The notes: generated by a model from the sequence alone, not told the origin. DNA of 64,000 nt from Fulvia fulva (GCF_020509005.1 NC_063017.1:310001-374000), one strand, 5' to 3'. Numbered from the stretch's first letter, positions 20,901 through 33,627 are shown. Numbers and translations: made by a program.

Positions 20901-22830
20901 CAATGGTGCTTGAGCTTGCTCTCTGTGACCAGGTAATTAGGCCCTTTGGGGTAACTAGGTGCATGTTGTTGCTTTGGGTAGTAGAGAGGAGTCTGTTAGC
21001 TAGGAAGTGATAGGCAGGTGCAAAGTCTGATCCCTATGTAGGATGGTGCAAGTTGAAGTCTCCTAGCACGATGTGTTGGGAGTCACTCTACAAGATGTCT
21101 GGCAGCTGTTGTAGTGTGCCTAGCTGGGTGCTGCTTCTGGAGCTGGGGGGTGGGTTGTATACACTGTGGATGTGGATGCTGCCTTGGTTGGTGTTGAGTC
21201 TGACTGAGGTGATGTCTCTCCCTTCCTGTTGGATTTGTTCCTAGCTGTCTGTTGCCATCTCTTTGCTGATGTACATGCATGTTCTAGGGGTGCCTTGTTT
21301 GGCTAGGAGTGTGTGATACCTTAGGTCGTTAGCAGTAGATGGTCTGTTGAATTTGCTGTTGATCTAAGGTTCCTAGACTGTAATGACTAGGTGTTTCTTT
21401 GGGTCCAGTGCTTAGAGAAAGCTTCTCTAGACCTTGTGCTAGCTTTTGTTGACATTGTACTGGATAGTAGTAAGATTAGGTGTCTCAATCATGACTCATC
21501 CATACTAGTCTCCTGCTAGTCTTCTCGTGCTTCCTGCTGCTGGCTGCTATTTGGGATTGTGGTAAGGTTGAGCCTGCTTTGTGACGGGTCTCTTCCTGCA
21601 ACCACAATTGATTTTGGTCTACCTATGGCAGGGTGGCCTTGGGCCTGTGTGGTCTCTTCTGTTCTGCCTCTTTTTAGAGGGTTGTAGACAGTCCTTAGGG
21701 GTTCTTGGGCGATTGTCCCTGTCTGGAATCTGATAGGGGTGTTGATCCTGGCTTCTCTTGCCCTCCTCTTTGCCTCAATCCTAGCTGTGCAGTCTTGGGA
21801 CTAGGAAGGGTGTTTCTTTCCACAGTATGCACATCTGGCTTCACTCTTTAGGGCTGTGCAATTCTGTACTTTGTGGCTACTAGCACAGTAGGAACAAGTG
21901 TCCTTTTGGCTTAGGCATCTAGTAGAGATATGACTATACTGTTAGCACTTGAAACATTGCAGTAGTCTGTAGGTGCTTCTATAGATTTCTGTGTCCATTC
22001 TTTTAAATTCCTAGAAGATGCCCTTGTTAAGCACGGTGTTTGCCTGTTCTACAGTGCCTATCTAGAGTACTAGAGAAGACTGTCTCTTTGTGTCCTTTGT
22101 CTTTCTGTTGACCTATGCTGCTTTTGTGATCTGTAGCCCTAGGCATACAGCCTGGTTCTAGTCCTGTAGCCTCTGAAGGTCTCCTTTAATGTCAAACTTT
22201 GTGGTCATCGCATAGGCAATAACCATATTATGTTGGTGTAAGACCTTAGCCGTCTTGCCTAGTTTGACTGTCCACTCCTTCTATGTCTCTAGCCTCTTCC
22301 TGTCTTACTCCTGTACTGTGAACAGCTTAAGGACACCTCCCTTCTCTTTCCTAGCTCTAATAATGCCTTGTATCCCAATCTTCTGTATGATCTCCTTGCC
22401 TAACAGGCCCTTAATCTCTTTCTACTCTTGCTGGTCGGAAATGTAGACCTTGATAGCTGTTTTCTAGGGGGGAGGGTTTTGGGATGTAACTGCTACCTAG
22501 GTTCGTTGGCTTAGTTTCTGGCCTTCCTATGTCCTCTTCTTTGCTGCTACTGCTACTGTCCTATTAATGATCTGTCCTGTTTGGCTCCTTAGTGCCTTTA
22601 GCCCTCTAAGGAGCTCCAAAATCATCCCCTTAAGTGCTCTTTCTAGGTGCTCGCCATCTCCTACTATTGCCATTGTTTCTGCCTTCCTACAGACCTCCTT
22701 CCACTCGTTACTCTCCTACTCCTAGTCGTTTCCTACGATCGCTATCATCGTGTCTTCAACGTCTGATGCCGTTCCCTTAGCGGGGTTATATAGGGGTACT
22801 ACTGAGATATATATAGTTAGGAGGCGACCT
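17918..22830 (-). mobile_element. LINE A: Tad1-like non-LTR retrotransposon, near full length, lightly RIP-mutated
   Basis: The 3' end is at the left with a (TAGA)n tail at about 17920-17936. Reading leftwards from about 22750, ORF1 begins at ATG 22748 and contains zinc-knuckle blocks near 21840 (CAYCGKKHPS). ORF2 has an endonuclease at about 21.5-20.8 kb (VLGDFNLHHPT; SSDHLPIQV). The reverse transcriptase spans about 20.65-19.3 kb, with KAPGPDRIPN, SLDISGAFNNVSH, and FVDDINILA at about 19429-19440 (catalytic Asp pair intact). A C-terminal Cys/His cluster (CLCGY, HRLLVC) lies near 18.4 kb. Stops are scattered TAG/TAA at former CAG, CAA or TGG codons. The exact 5' end against the next LINE is uncertain by some tens of bases. 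Confidence 0.88.
19348..20649 (-). pseudogene. Reverse transcriptase region of LINE A
   Basis: Four long open pieces (20649-20317, 20253-20056, 19911-19630, 19554-19348) are separated by TAG/TAA codons in one frame. The linker before RT reads FWTKECSEKVKAARQARR. RT motifs in order are GNKAPGPDRIPN, IGGRKQRSTL, SLDISGAFNNVSH, TGILQGSTMSPILF and FVDDINIL. All catalytic residues I can see remain, so inactivation is by stops only. Confidence 0.88.
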
Positions 22831-22839
22831 TAGTAGGAA

Positions 22840-23290
22840 GGTAGGATTTACGAAGAATCTCTCTATAAACGATAGATTATCCCTACTAGCTATATAGGGA
22901 CCTAATAAGAGCCGAAGCAAGTATAGCGATCCAAATTAGGTCCGAATCTATTAGATTAAGGGCCTCCCTATTTAGGAGACGCGTACTAGATATCTAAAGC
23001 CTAGCCTACTAGTATAGCTACCTATCGTAAAACCTAGAACATATACTACTACGATGCCCGTAGTAGGCGAGTAGTAGGGAAAATTAGAGGTACTTCGCGG
23101 AGAGAAGAGACTATAAGTTAATTATTAGGGATAAAGGTAATATTCGCCAAATCTCTCGGTAGATATTATAGTAGGGATACCTCTAGTAGTTTAGCCTAGC
23201 TAGTAAGACAGAGGAGTAGATAGATAAGAGGCGGAAGTTAGAGGGGTTATAGATAGGGTAGCTATTAGGACAGGCCTATAACACTAGCGT
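22840..23290 (+). mobile_element. LINE 4, left part (plus strand, interrupted by Gypsy A)
   Basis: It matches, as reverse complement, the 3' part of LINE 2 (about 38030-38480). The stretch ending GGCCTATAACACT-AGCGT continues at 29618 after Gypsy A. It encodes only the damaged C-terminal tail of ORF2 and 3' UTR. The left limit is approximate. Confidence 0.75.
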
Positions 23291-23847
23291 TATTAGGGCG
23301 AGAGCCTAGCCTATAAGATATAAGAATAAAAGCGAGAATGTAGGTACGAAGTATAGATACAAAGGGTATAGTATAATTGCTACATAAAACGAAAGACGAA
23401 GAAAGTAAGAGAGGCCTAGGGAAGGCCGGATACTTATACGCGACCCTCGCGAGTACGTGTCCCCGTATTAATAGGGCTAGACCCTCGCGAGTACGTGTCC
23501 CCGTATTAATAGGGCTAACCTATACAAAGCCGCGCTTAGTAGCTTTACTTAAAACCTTATTCTAACCTACCCTACGTTCCGAGTCTTCTACGTACTTCTT
23601 CTAGGGTCTAGCGTAGTCGCGGGTGCTCGCGGGAGTGCCGTAAGTTATATAGCTACGAGCCGAAGTGAATCTATTAAGGTTTAGTAGAGTAGTAAATTTG
23701 GAGGGCTAGGTCCCGTAGTAAATATTACGGGGCATATAATTCTTAGCGCTTATATACTAAGCTAGACTTTCACTTCTTAACGACTTCTAAGTACTCTAAG
23801 GCTCTTCTGTCCCTACCTTCTATATACTCTATAGGGAGACTATAATA
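23291..23847 (-). repeat. 3' LTR of Gypsy A with a 38-bp tandem duplication
   Basis: 557 bp. A 38-bp unit (starting GACCCTCGCGAGTACG) occurs twice at 23442-23479 and 23480-23517. The other LTR has it once, which explains the whole length difference. Confidence 0.92.
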
Positions 23848-26800
23848 GTAGCCCCCCCGAACAAAGCTAAGTTCCTACGAAGCCGTAGTAGTTCTATATA
23901 TCGAGGATATTTAGCTTTAGTACTAGGCTTAGGCCTAATATTATAGTCGATATACTATTAGTAAGCCCCGTCGAAGAGCTTAGATTCGAAAAGCCTGCCG
24001 ATATTGACCTCTAGGCCGTCTACGCGGGGGTAGTATTCTTCGATTACTTAACGATTAAAGATAATATATTAGATAGGTTCCTATAAGGTATCCTACTTAG
24101 GGCAACCTTACTATTCGACTTTATACTTAATCGGCGGTAGCCCTTTAACGTCGTTAGGCTCTACGCGGATTCCCCGGATCTTACGGACGGTATAGTCGTT
24201 AGAAGGTAGGTTAACCGGCTCGTCGACTTCTACTTTATCGGGAGGACCTAGTATGTCTTAGTTCTAGTTTAGGAATAGGTCCTTAGCCGACGGCTAAAGG
24301 CGTACGGGATAGAAGACGTCGTAGATCTTTATGTTCGCGGGAAGAGCTAGACGGTAGGCGTATAAACTAATACGCTCGGTGATCTTAAAAGGACCTAGGT
24401 TCTTCTAGCTCAGCTTCTTAGAGGGGCGGTCCGTCTTAATGTTCTTAGAGTTAAGGTATACTATATCGCCTACTTAGTAGTCGGGAGCTAGCTAGCGACG
24501 ACGATTAGCTTGATCCTCGTAGATTACTTATACGTATACTATCTCGTCGTGAACTTCTTTATAGATCTGTAAGAGTATAGTAGCGAACTCGTCTACTGCT
24601 TACTCGTTTACGTCTTCGGTAGGCGGGAGAGGTTCTTCTAGTTCTATACCTATACGAGGGTAGTAACCTCTCGTAGTATAGAAGGGAGAGTAGCTAGTAG
24701 TCTCCGAGTCCTAGTTACGAGTAGCGAACTCTACCGTAGGGATATACTAAGGCCAATCCTTCTAGTAGTAGTCGACGAAGTAACGAAGGACCTATTCGAG
24801 GATAGCGTTCGTAATTTCGGTCTAGCCGTCGGTCTATAGCTAAAAACTAGTCGAGAGGATATACTTAATGCCTAGGATAGTACATAGACGCTTCTAGAAG
24901 TACGAGATGAACTAGGAGCCTCTATTAGAGGTGATGCTATCCGGGAGGCCTTGAAAGCGCTAGACGAATTCGTAGAATAAGCGAGTAGTCTCCTTTACGG
25001 TTATACTCTAGTACGGGATTATATACCGGTCCTTAGAGTAACGGTCTACGATTACTAGAAGGGCCTTTGCCTTTACGCCGCTAAAGGTCTTACCGTAAGG
25101 AAGATCGGTAATAAAGTCTATAGTGATGTGCTTCTACGGACGATTAGGAGCCGGGAGAGGGTATAAGAGACCGTAGGGGCGGTAGCGGTTAGCTTTAGCT
25201 CTTTAATAAGTAGCGTAGTTTAGTACGTAGCGGCGGACGTCCTTCTAGGAATACGGCTACTAGTAATACCTAGCGAGGAGCTTATAGGTCTTAGCTACGC
25301 CTAGGTGACCCCTAGAGGCAGAGTCGTAGACGATTTAAAGAATCTTAGCTCGGATATTAGAGCCTTCGGGCTACGGTACGTAAAGCTTCTTATAGAAGTA
25401 GACGATACCTTCCTAGAGCTCGTACTTAGATAGCGAGAAGCCCGGGAATGTCCTCGCGCTAGATTTAAGGGCCTAAACTAACTCTTAGGCGTCTAGGTCG
25501 GCATCGTACGCTATTTGTACTCGTGCTATAATGCCCTTAGGTTACTCCTTATTATCAAACCCCTTAAAGTCTAATTCGGATAGGCCGTCGGTCGTTATTA
25601 AGCCCTCTTTATCGTCGTTCAAGTCCTTAGCGTCCGAGGCGTATTCTTTAGGCTCGGATTTATTATTACTCTCGTTAAGGTAGGTAGGAGCGAGCACGAG
25701 AGTAGTAAAGGAAGCGGCGAGCGTAGGCTAGCCGTTCGATAGGTACTCTCGAAGCTCGGAAGAGAGGTTGTACTCTTTAATAACTTGTTGCTCTACGATT
25801 TGCTAGCCCCCTCTTCGATTAACTAGAGAGTCGCTAGGGCGGCGGGTAAGGGCGTCGGCTATCGAGTTGGCCTTACCGGGTGTATACGAGATTATAAAGT
25901 TAACCCGGGAGAGGAACTCGCTCTAGTAGGCCTAGTAACGATTAAGTAGCTTGCTCTTTATAAAGTAGACGAGGTTCTTATAGTCGGAGCTTACTTAGAC
26001 GGGTATAGTAGAGCCTTCGAGCTCGGGGCGCTACTCTTTAAAAGCTTTAACGATAGCGAGAAGCTCCTTGTCGTAGATCTCGTAGTTATACTCCGTAGCG
26101 GTCATCTTCTTAGAGAGGAAGGCGATAGGTAGCTAGGGAGATTCAGGCGAGCGGCGTTATAGTAGGACACCGCCTACTACGCCGTCGGATACGTTAGTCT
26201 CTATACGGGTCTCTAGTTCGAAATCGAAGTACTATAGAAGCGGGTTCTTAATAAACTTCGCTTTAAGAAAGTCAAAAGCTTTCTAGTACTCGTTAGTCTA
26301 GGCAAACTTCTTACCCTTACGCGTAAGCTTCGTTAAAGGGCGTACTACGCCCGAGAATACGTAGATAAAGCGGCGGTAGAAGTTAGTAAAGCCTAGAAAA
26401 CCCTAGACCTCCTTAACGTTTATAGGAGTATCGTATTCGACGATAGCGTCGATCTTCTCTTAGTCTATCTTAATACCGTCTACGGTGATAATTAAACTAA
26501 GGAACTTGACTTCGGTCTTCTTAAACTCGTACTTGTTAATGTCGAGCTATAAGCCGGCGTCTACGAGCTTCTAAAGGACCTTATAGACGTACTCGCGGTA
26601 CTCCTCTTTAGTCTCGCTATAGACTAGGATGTCGTCGATATAGGTAGTATAGAACTAATCGAGGAACTCCTAAAGGATGTCGTTAATAAAGTTCTAGAAG
26701 GTACTAGGCCCGTTATAAACGCCGAAGGGTATAACGAGCGACTCGAATAGCCCGTAGCGAGTACGGAAGGCTATAAAATACTCGTGTCCTTCTACTATTC

Positions 26801-29098
26801 GTAACTTATTAAACGTAGCGATAATATCGAGCTTAGTAAAGTACTTAGCCTTAGAGAGGCGTTCGAGCGTCTCCTAAATTAACGGTATTAGGTAGCGGTT
26901 CTTCTTTATAATAGCGTTTAAGCCTCGGTAGTCTACGTAGAGGCGTAGACTACCGCCGGGCTTCTTAACGAACATAACGGGACTACTAGCGCTAGAACGG
27001 CTCGCTCGAATAAACCCCTTCTTTAGGTTCTCTTCGAGGTATCTCTTAAGGACGATAAGCTCTTCTTAGGACATAGAATATAGCGGTCCGAACGGTATCT
27101 CTATACCTTCTTCTAGCTCAATCCTATAGTCGTAAGGGCGATAAGGAGGCAGCTTGTCTACGGCTTTAGTATCGAATACGTAGAGGATATAGTATGCCTA
27201 AGGAGGGACCTTCGTAGTAGGGTCGGTAGGTATACGCTTCTTATCGAGCTTCTCGAGGGCGATATCGATATTACGGAGAGAGGCGGCGAAGACTTAAGCT
27301 TTAGGCTACTTAGTAGTAGTAGTAAAGGTAGCGGCGTTTACCTAGAAGATCTTAGTATACTTAGGACCGCGCTAAGGCGGCGGAGAAGGCGGAGGCGCCG
27401 GAGGAGCTTCTAGAGGGAAACTAATAGTAAGGGAAGTCTAGTCGATAATAGGCTAGTGTCGTCTAAACTAGGGGAGGCCGAGGATAAACTTCTAATACGG
27501 TAGGGACGTAAGGAAGCTAGTGATAGACATACGCTTTCCTCCGAGAGTGATTAACGTGTGTATAACATAAGTAATCTTACTAGTAGTAGTCTCCGTACCG
27601 TTAAAGAGTTCAAGGGTACGAGGGTACTTTAGTTCCTAGAGTTCGAGGTTAAGAGAGGTCGCGAGTTTATAGTCTATAAAAGACTCGCCTAGTACGCTAG
27701 TGTCTATAAGAGTGAGATTAGAAGAAGAGAGTTTCTTTAAGCCGATATTTACATTCGTAACGAACGGTTTATAAGCGTAGTCCTTACCCGTCTCGTTATA
27801 TAGGTCTAGCTATACTATATTGATCCTTAACTTCTTTCCTCTCTCTACTTTCGGTAAACGTTATTCTTAGTCTTCACCGCGTCGATAAGGAAGACCTAGG
27901 CTTTTCTCTACTTAGCGGGAGTAGTAGGAGTAGGCTCGATAGCGCCGATAGCGCCGCGAACCGGGTTACGGGCGTTACGGGTAGCGAGCTACGGACAGTT
28001 AACTACGATATAGCCTAGACCGCCGTAGTAGGTATAGAGTCCGGCCTAGCGACGGCGAAGCTTCTCTTCGGGAGTAAGCTTACCGTTAACGAGGCCCTAG
28101 ACTCGAGGGACGGCGGTACTAGCGCTAAGATCTATAGCATTACCTATAGAGACGGGAGGGAGAGCCGTAGGAGCGGCGGCGCCTAGTAGAGTAGCGAAGT
28201 AGCTTCCGGGACTACGAGGCTAACGACCTTAAGAACGGGAAGCGAGGAGAGAGGCGGTATATTTTATATTAGAGTCGAGGCGCTAGTAGGTCTCGACGAG
28301 CTTACGGAAGCTTATAGTACCGACGTCCTTGTCCTCGAGGGCTCGAAGAAGCTCTACTAACAAACTACGGCGGAGAGTGCTCTTCTTAGTCTCTTCGTTA
28401 TAGCCGGTTAACCCGATATCGCGGTTAAAGGCCGCGAGGTACTCGGCGAAGCTCTTATTCTTCTAGAGGAGGTTATAGATAGCGTTCTAGGCGGTAGCTC
28501 CGCGGCCTAGATCACTAAAGGTAGTACGGAGGTCCTATATTAAGGTGAGGACGTCCGGGTAGCCGATAGTCTACGTAGCGTTGTCGATATAGTACTATAC
28601 CTAAGCCGCGGCGTCTTCCCGAAGGAGGGAGAAGACGTACGTAACCTTGTCCTTCTCTTACGGAAAGTGGTCGGCATTAGCTAATAGCTTAATAGTGAGC
28701 TATGTCTTAAATGTCTCGAACTTACTCTTATTACCGTCGAACTCGTCTAGGTCATTGACCTTCTTAGAGAAGTACTAGCGGCGGTTATCGTCGGCGTACG
28801 GTACGAGGTTCTAGAAGGTGTTTATAATACCTTAAAGGTATATTACTTAGTTATTTACTTACTCGACCTACTAGGCGGTCTCGCGGAAAGAGGAGACGGT
28901 ACGGTTAATAAGAGCGTAGGTAGTGTCGGGGTTAGCGTTTGCCTAGACACCGAAGGTAGCGGCGTTCGAGAAGGGGATATTAGCCTACTTACTAAAGTAG
29001 AATAGGGTATCTTAGTTGTCGAGGTTAATACCTTTATCGGTAGCGTAGTCACCTATAAGGATAACTCGAGTAGTTAATAGTTTGTTAGTCTTTCGTAA

Positions 29099-29617
29099 TA
29101 TTAGGGCGAGAGCCTAGCCTATAAGATATAAGAATAAAAGCGAGAATGTAGGTGCGAAGTATAGATATAAAGGGTATAGTATAATTGCTATATAAAACGA
29201 AAGACGAAGAAAGTAAGAGAGGCCTAGGGAAGGCCGGATACTTATACGCGACCCTCGCGAGTACGTGTCCCCGTATTAATAGGGCTAACCTATACGAAGC
29301 CGCGCTTAGTAGCTTTACTTAAAACCTTATTCTAACCTGCCCTACGTTCCGAGTCTTCTACGTACTTCTTCTAGGGTCTAGCGTAGTCGCGGGTACTCGC
29401 GGGAGTGCCGTAAGTTATATAGCTACGAGCCGAAGTGAATCTATTAAGGTTTAGTAGAGTAGTGAATTTGGAGGGCTAGGTCCCGTAGTAAATATTACGG
29501 GGCATATAATTCTTAGCGCTTATATACTAAGCTAGACTTTCACTTCTTAACGACTTCTAAGTACTCTAAGGCTCTTCTGTCCCTACCTTCTATATACTCT
29601 ATAGGGAGACTATAACA
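29099..29617 (-). repeat. 5' LTR of Gypsy A
   Basis: 519 bp, nearly identical to the left LTR apart from the single-copy 38-bp unit and a few transitions. AGCGT follows. Confidence 0.92.
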
Positions 29618-29796
29618 AGCGTACCCTTAATAAGGGAAATCTAAGACAAGAACGAGGGGGAAAAGATAGGCGGGAAGGAGGAGGGGTTTTTACTAATACG
29701 GTTTCCCCTCTATATATATAAAAATAAGATAGTATAGCTATAGAGGCCAAAGGGCACTATAATAGCTTAATAAGATATCTATTAATCTATCTATCT
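29618..29796 (+). mobile_element. LINE 4, 3' end with (ATCT)n tail, interrupted by Copia 1
   Basis: It continues the LINE from 23290. The 3' UTR (GGTTTTTACTAATACGGTTT and on) is the reverse complement of the LINE 2 3' end at 37.87-38.03 kb. It ends in ATCTATCTATCT, and the last TATCT is the Copia 1 target site. The tail resumes at 35988. Confidence 0.82.
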
Positions 29797-30031
29797 TGTT
29801 AAATAGGTGCGGGTAGATAGTAGTAGAGTAGAGTAAGAGATCAATCTTTAACTAACTAATAGTAGGAGTATGTAGCAATATATTAGGAACCAATATATTG
29901 ATTACATTAGATGTCTATCTAAGCTAAAGGGGAGAGAAGGTATCTCCCTATAAGCTAAGTTATTGTAGATGCCTTAGGCTACTAGATCACTTCCTAATTA
30001 TTAACTCCCTTTAAGATACTACATCTTAATA
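29797..30031 (-). repeat. 3' LTR of Copia 1
   Basis: 235 bp, starts TGTTAAATAG on the plus strand and ends CATCTTAATA. The TATCT target copy lies to its left. Confidence 0.93.
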
Positions 30032-30519
30032 CTCCTACTTATCTCGTATAGGAGGTTATAGTCTGCTCACTTCCTATTAATAGTACTTAGACCTTTTTAT
30101 AACAGGTTAAGCTAGCTTATAAACCTCTAGAAGTGCAGACTAGTCTTTAGTTTTATAAACCCGTCTACAACCATCTTAGAGGTTAGGGTGTACTTAATAG
30201 TAATAAGCCTCCTCTACTAAAGTTTCCTAATAGCGTTATAGGCAATATTAATGTACTTTGACTTGTTATAAACATATATATATTTTACTAGGGTAAGGGC
30301 AGCTTGATTGTCACCTCTTAATTAGACTAGTCTCAAATTTGATACAGTCTCCTAGTTTCTAGTGATTCTTAGTTAATAGGAACAGTCTCCTACTAACTCT
30401 AGACAATCCATTTCTCTTAGTAGTGAAGCTAGGAATTAGGACTGCTTCGTATATACATTTATAGCTATATATTCAGCCTCTATTATAGATATTGCTACAG
30501 ACTTTTGCTTCTTGCTCAT

Positions 30520-31990
30520 CTAAGAAACTGGTGCCCTATAGAGGAAGAAGACATACCTAAGGATTGAGACTCTGTCTGCTTTGTCTATTGTATAATCAGA
30601 ATTACAGTATCTAATAAGGTGTCCTTTTCTAGACTTTAAGAACTGAAGTCCTAGATCAGGGTATGATCTTAGGTACCTAGTGATCTTCTTCAAAGCCTTC
30701 ATATAGTAGGTGGATAGGTCACTCACAAATGAGCTCATCCTTCCTAGGGCAAAAGCAATGTCTGGCCTTGTGATTGTTGCTAGCCACATCCAAGTACCAT
30801 TAATACTCTGGTACTCTGCCTTGTCACACCTCTCATCTATGTGGCTTGAAGGTTTGAGGGCCTCATAGCTGTCCATAGGTGAGTGTGTAGGTGCTGCCTT
30901 CTCATGGTTCATTCCCATCTTGGCTAGGCTGTCCCTAACAAAGTGTCCTTGGTCAAGTTTCAGGATTCCTCTCTTCCTGTCCCTTGTGACTCTCATGCCA
31001 AGGATCTTTTCAGGTTCATCTAGATCTTTGATCTTGAAGATCTTGCCAAGTTCTCTTTTGAACCAGAGAACATCTGTCAACTTTGGTGCAGCAAGTGGAA
31101 TGTCATCCACATGTATAAGGATTATGATCTCCCTCTTCTTATAGATAAGTAGGTAGGCATGGATCCACTTCTGACTGTGTGCATCCAATCTCTCTGAGCT
31201 TTGACACACAGAGTTGATTCCAATCTCTAGCTGCTTGCTTAAGTCCATACAAGCTTTTGAGGATTTTGAACACCATGTTTGGTGGAAGCTCAACTCCCGG
31301 TGGTGGTAACATGAAGATGTCTTCGTGGAGGGTGCTTTCTGTGAATGCATTGTTCACATCCACTTGGTGAAGATGAAGATCCTTCTTATACATAATAGCT
31401 ATAAACACCCTAAGGGTGTCCTGTCTTACTGTAGGTGCAAATGTCTCTATAAAGTCAACACCAAACTTCTGTGAGAAGTCCCTTGCAACTAGTCTAGCCT
31501 TGAACTTTTCAATAGCTCTACTAATGCTTCTCTTAATATCAAAGACCCATCTTGATGTAACCAGATTTGCTCCTTTTGGTGGAACAGAATTTTCCCAGGT
31601 GTTGTTACTCTGTAGAGCATCTAGTTCCTTTTGAATTGCTTCCTTCCAAAGATGTCCCCATTTCTTGTCATTCACAGCATCCTTGTAGGATTTTGGAATT
31701 GGGACCTCTTGCTTGTATGTAATGGCTTCTACAGTTGCTGCAAAGGCCATTTCCTCAACTTCTTCCAGGAATTCGCTATCCCATAGTATTGAACTGTCCA
31801 CTGATTGCATAGCTACAAAGAAAGCTTGGTGAAAAGCAGCAAGGTTCTCTGAGAGGTCCATTGCTTCTCCCACTTCAGTGGTTAGTTCGGGCTTAGGGAC
31901 CATGGATTTTGGGGCTTTCTGTTTCATGTCATAGCCCTCAACATCATAGTCAGCCTTTCTCTTTCTAAGGGATGATTTAGGGACCGTCAC
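30520..31990 (-). pseudogene. Reverse transcriptase/RNase H region of Copia 1, frameshifted
   Basis: Open frames 31990-31139 and 31350-30520 overlap in different frames. The first has the RT N-terminus (FAPTVRQDTLRVFIAIM; DVNNAFTESTLHEDIFMLPP; SLYGLKQAARDWNQL). The second has ILIHVDDIPLAAP, with the catalytic Asp pair at about 31102-31116, then KILGMRVTRDRKRGILKL and RPDIAFALGRMSSF. The frame changes at a CCTA/TAGG duplication (31150-31157) that Copia 2 lacks. Apart from that shift this is the best preserved transposon coding region in the window. Confidence 0.9.
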
Positions 31991-32854
31991 TTGTGACCTA
32001 GTAACGTCTATTTCCTAGGGATCTAGGGAGCTTCTCTCAATTGGCTGATCGATTTTCTGAAATTCCCCTACGTTCTCCGGAGGCTAGGGAAGTTGCACAA
32101 ACAGCTTTCTCGGCTGAGCGACTTTAGGGCTCTGAATTAGCTGATCTATTTCGGGGGGGCTCTGATGGACGCCTAAATGGTAGGTAGATTGTCCTAAGGA
32201 TACGTTCTTCCTCGGCCTTCCTAAGGGCTTCCTAGCTGGTGCACTGCTTAGTAGATTTAATGTTGGAACATTGAGACCTATATCACCTCTAGGCTGGTCC
32301 TCAAAGAAGTCTGCATGTGTGTGTTGTTTAACAGCTCTTATGTCTGGTTCCCAAAAGAGCTAGGCTTTAGCTGTGTTTTTAACATACCTAATAAACACTG
32401 CTTCTTTACCCCTATTCATTAGCTTGTCACTTCTTGCCCATTGAGGTTGGGATCTTGTGTCTATATAGACAACAGCTTTGCATCCCTAAACTTTCAAATG
32501 GTTGATGGTCGGTTTGATACTATCAAAAGCCTCATCTAGTAAAACCTTGAACCTATCGTAATCTGGGCCATTTAGCAGTTTGTTCCTCATATAAGTTTGG
32601 GCCTCTAGTGCTTTAGGCCAAAATTCAACCGGCATTTTAGCCTCTTCAAGCATTGCCCTTATAGAGTCCTCTAAGGTTTGTATTGACCTCTCAACTAGTC
32701 CATTCTATAGAGAGTTGTATGCCTCAGTCGGCTCGAGCCCAATCCCTAAATCCTTCTCCCACTACTCCACTAATGCAATAAGTTCTTTTGCATTGTCAAG
32801 TCTTACTGCTTTTAGCTGCGCTGATGATTTCCTCTCTGCTTTGATCTTCTAGTT

Positions 32855-33142
32855 CTAGAGAGCAACTGGAGCATCTTCTCTTTTCCTAAGAGGAAAGGTC
32901 CACTTCTTCCTAGAGAAGTTGTCAACAATCTCAATCCAGTATTTGAATCCTAGTCTTGAGATTAGTAGTGGGCCACATATGTCAATAGATACAAGGGCAA
33001 GTCTTTCAGGTCTTCTCTCTATAACTTTGCCTTTGTACTTCTTCATCTTTGCTATTGAGCATACTCTGCACTGGTGAAAGCTATCCTTAGGGATAGGAAT
33101 AGGTTCTTTCAAGTCTGTTACCTTATGAAGATTCTGGAGCAA
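32855..33142 (-). pseudogene. GAG-pre-integrase and integrase start of Copia 1
   Basis: Contains HQCRVCSIAKMKKYKGK, the second half of the HHCC zinc-binding unit, followed by LALVSIDICGPLLIS and YWIEIVDNFSRKKWTFPL, the start of the catalytic core with its first Asp (DICGP). The remaining core lies to the left in pieces with TAG stops. Confidence 0.86.
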
Positions 33143-33205
33143 ATTCTTCCCAAAGTGTGCAAATCTTCTATGCCAAAGCTCCCACTGCTTCAGGTCGGTC
33201 TCTGA

Positions 33206-33627
33206 TTAAGTAGTCACAAAGGCATTCTCTATTGGTGGTGCACATGATGAGTAATGTGCCCGTTCTTGTAGGAGAGGAGAAATCTCATCAATGAATGGAA
33301 CCCCCCCAAGGAGCTTTGTCTGGACAACAGTCTCACTAGAGGGGGAAACAAGAGAAAATGATGGAGGTTGCACACTAAACTGCTTGCTAAACTGGTTCCA
33401 TGAAACCAGGTTCACTCCTAGCTTAGGTACAAGCAGGACATCTTCCAAAACAACTTTTCTGCTAGCTCTCCTACTCATCTCTGCATTCCCAATATGAGTG
33501 GCCAATAAAAACCCACCTCCTACTTTGATCCATTTCTTCCTTGTCAAGGGAGTCATAGATCTAAAGAGGCAGCTTTGGTCAGTCATATGGGATGAAGCAC
33601 AGGAGTCAAGTAACCACTCTAACGAGG
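33206..33627 (-). pseudogene. Protease region of Copia 1
   Basis: It starts WLLDSCASSHMTDQSCLF near 33625, the Copia protease active-site region with Cys in place of the usual Gly after DS. It continues with VLEDVLLVPKLGVNLVS, a standard Copia protease block. One TAG stop follows near 33206. Confidence 0.85.

Larger units (their letters stand above)
23291..29617 (-). mobile_element. Gypsy A: complete-length Ty3/Gypsy element, RIP-inactivated
   Basis: LTRs at 23291-23847 and 29099-29617 (TATTAGGG..TATAACA, original TG lost). The target duplication AGCGT lies at 23286-23290 and 29618-29622. A purine tract on the minus strand (23848-23862) marks the 3' side. Read from right to left: Gag about 29.05-28.1 kb (SKKVNDLDEFDGNKSKFETF); a damaged zinc knuckle near 28.0 kb (YIVVNCP); protease near 27.7 kb (LIDTSVLGESFIDYKLA, with DTG changed to DTS); RT with YIDDILVYS at 26631-26642; RNase H about 26.2-25.9 kb ([14 protein letters not shown]); integrase about 25.3-24.4 kb; and a C-terminal region to 23.9 kb. 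Gag and pol are broken by many TAG codons. It inserted into LINE 4. Confidence 0.93.

Noticed and set aside
23377..23565. 62-residue plus-strand frame
   Set aside because: It lies wholly in the Gypsy A LTR and owes its length to the 38-bp duplication.
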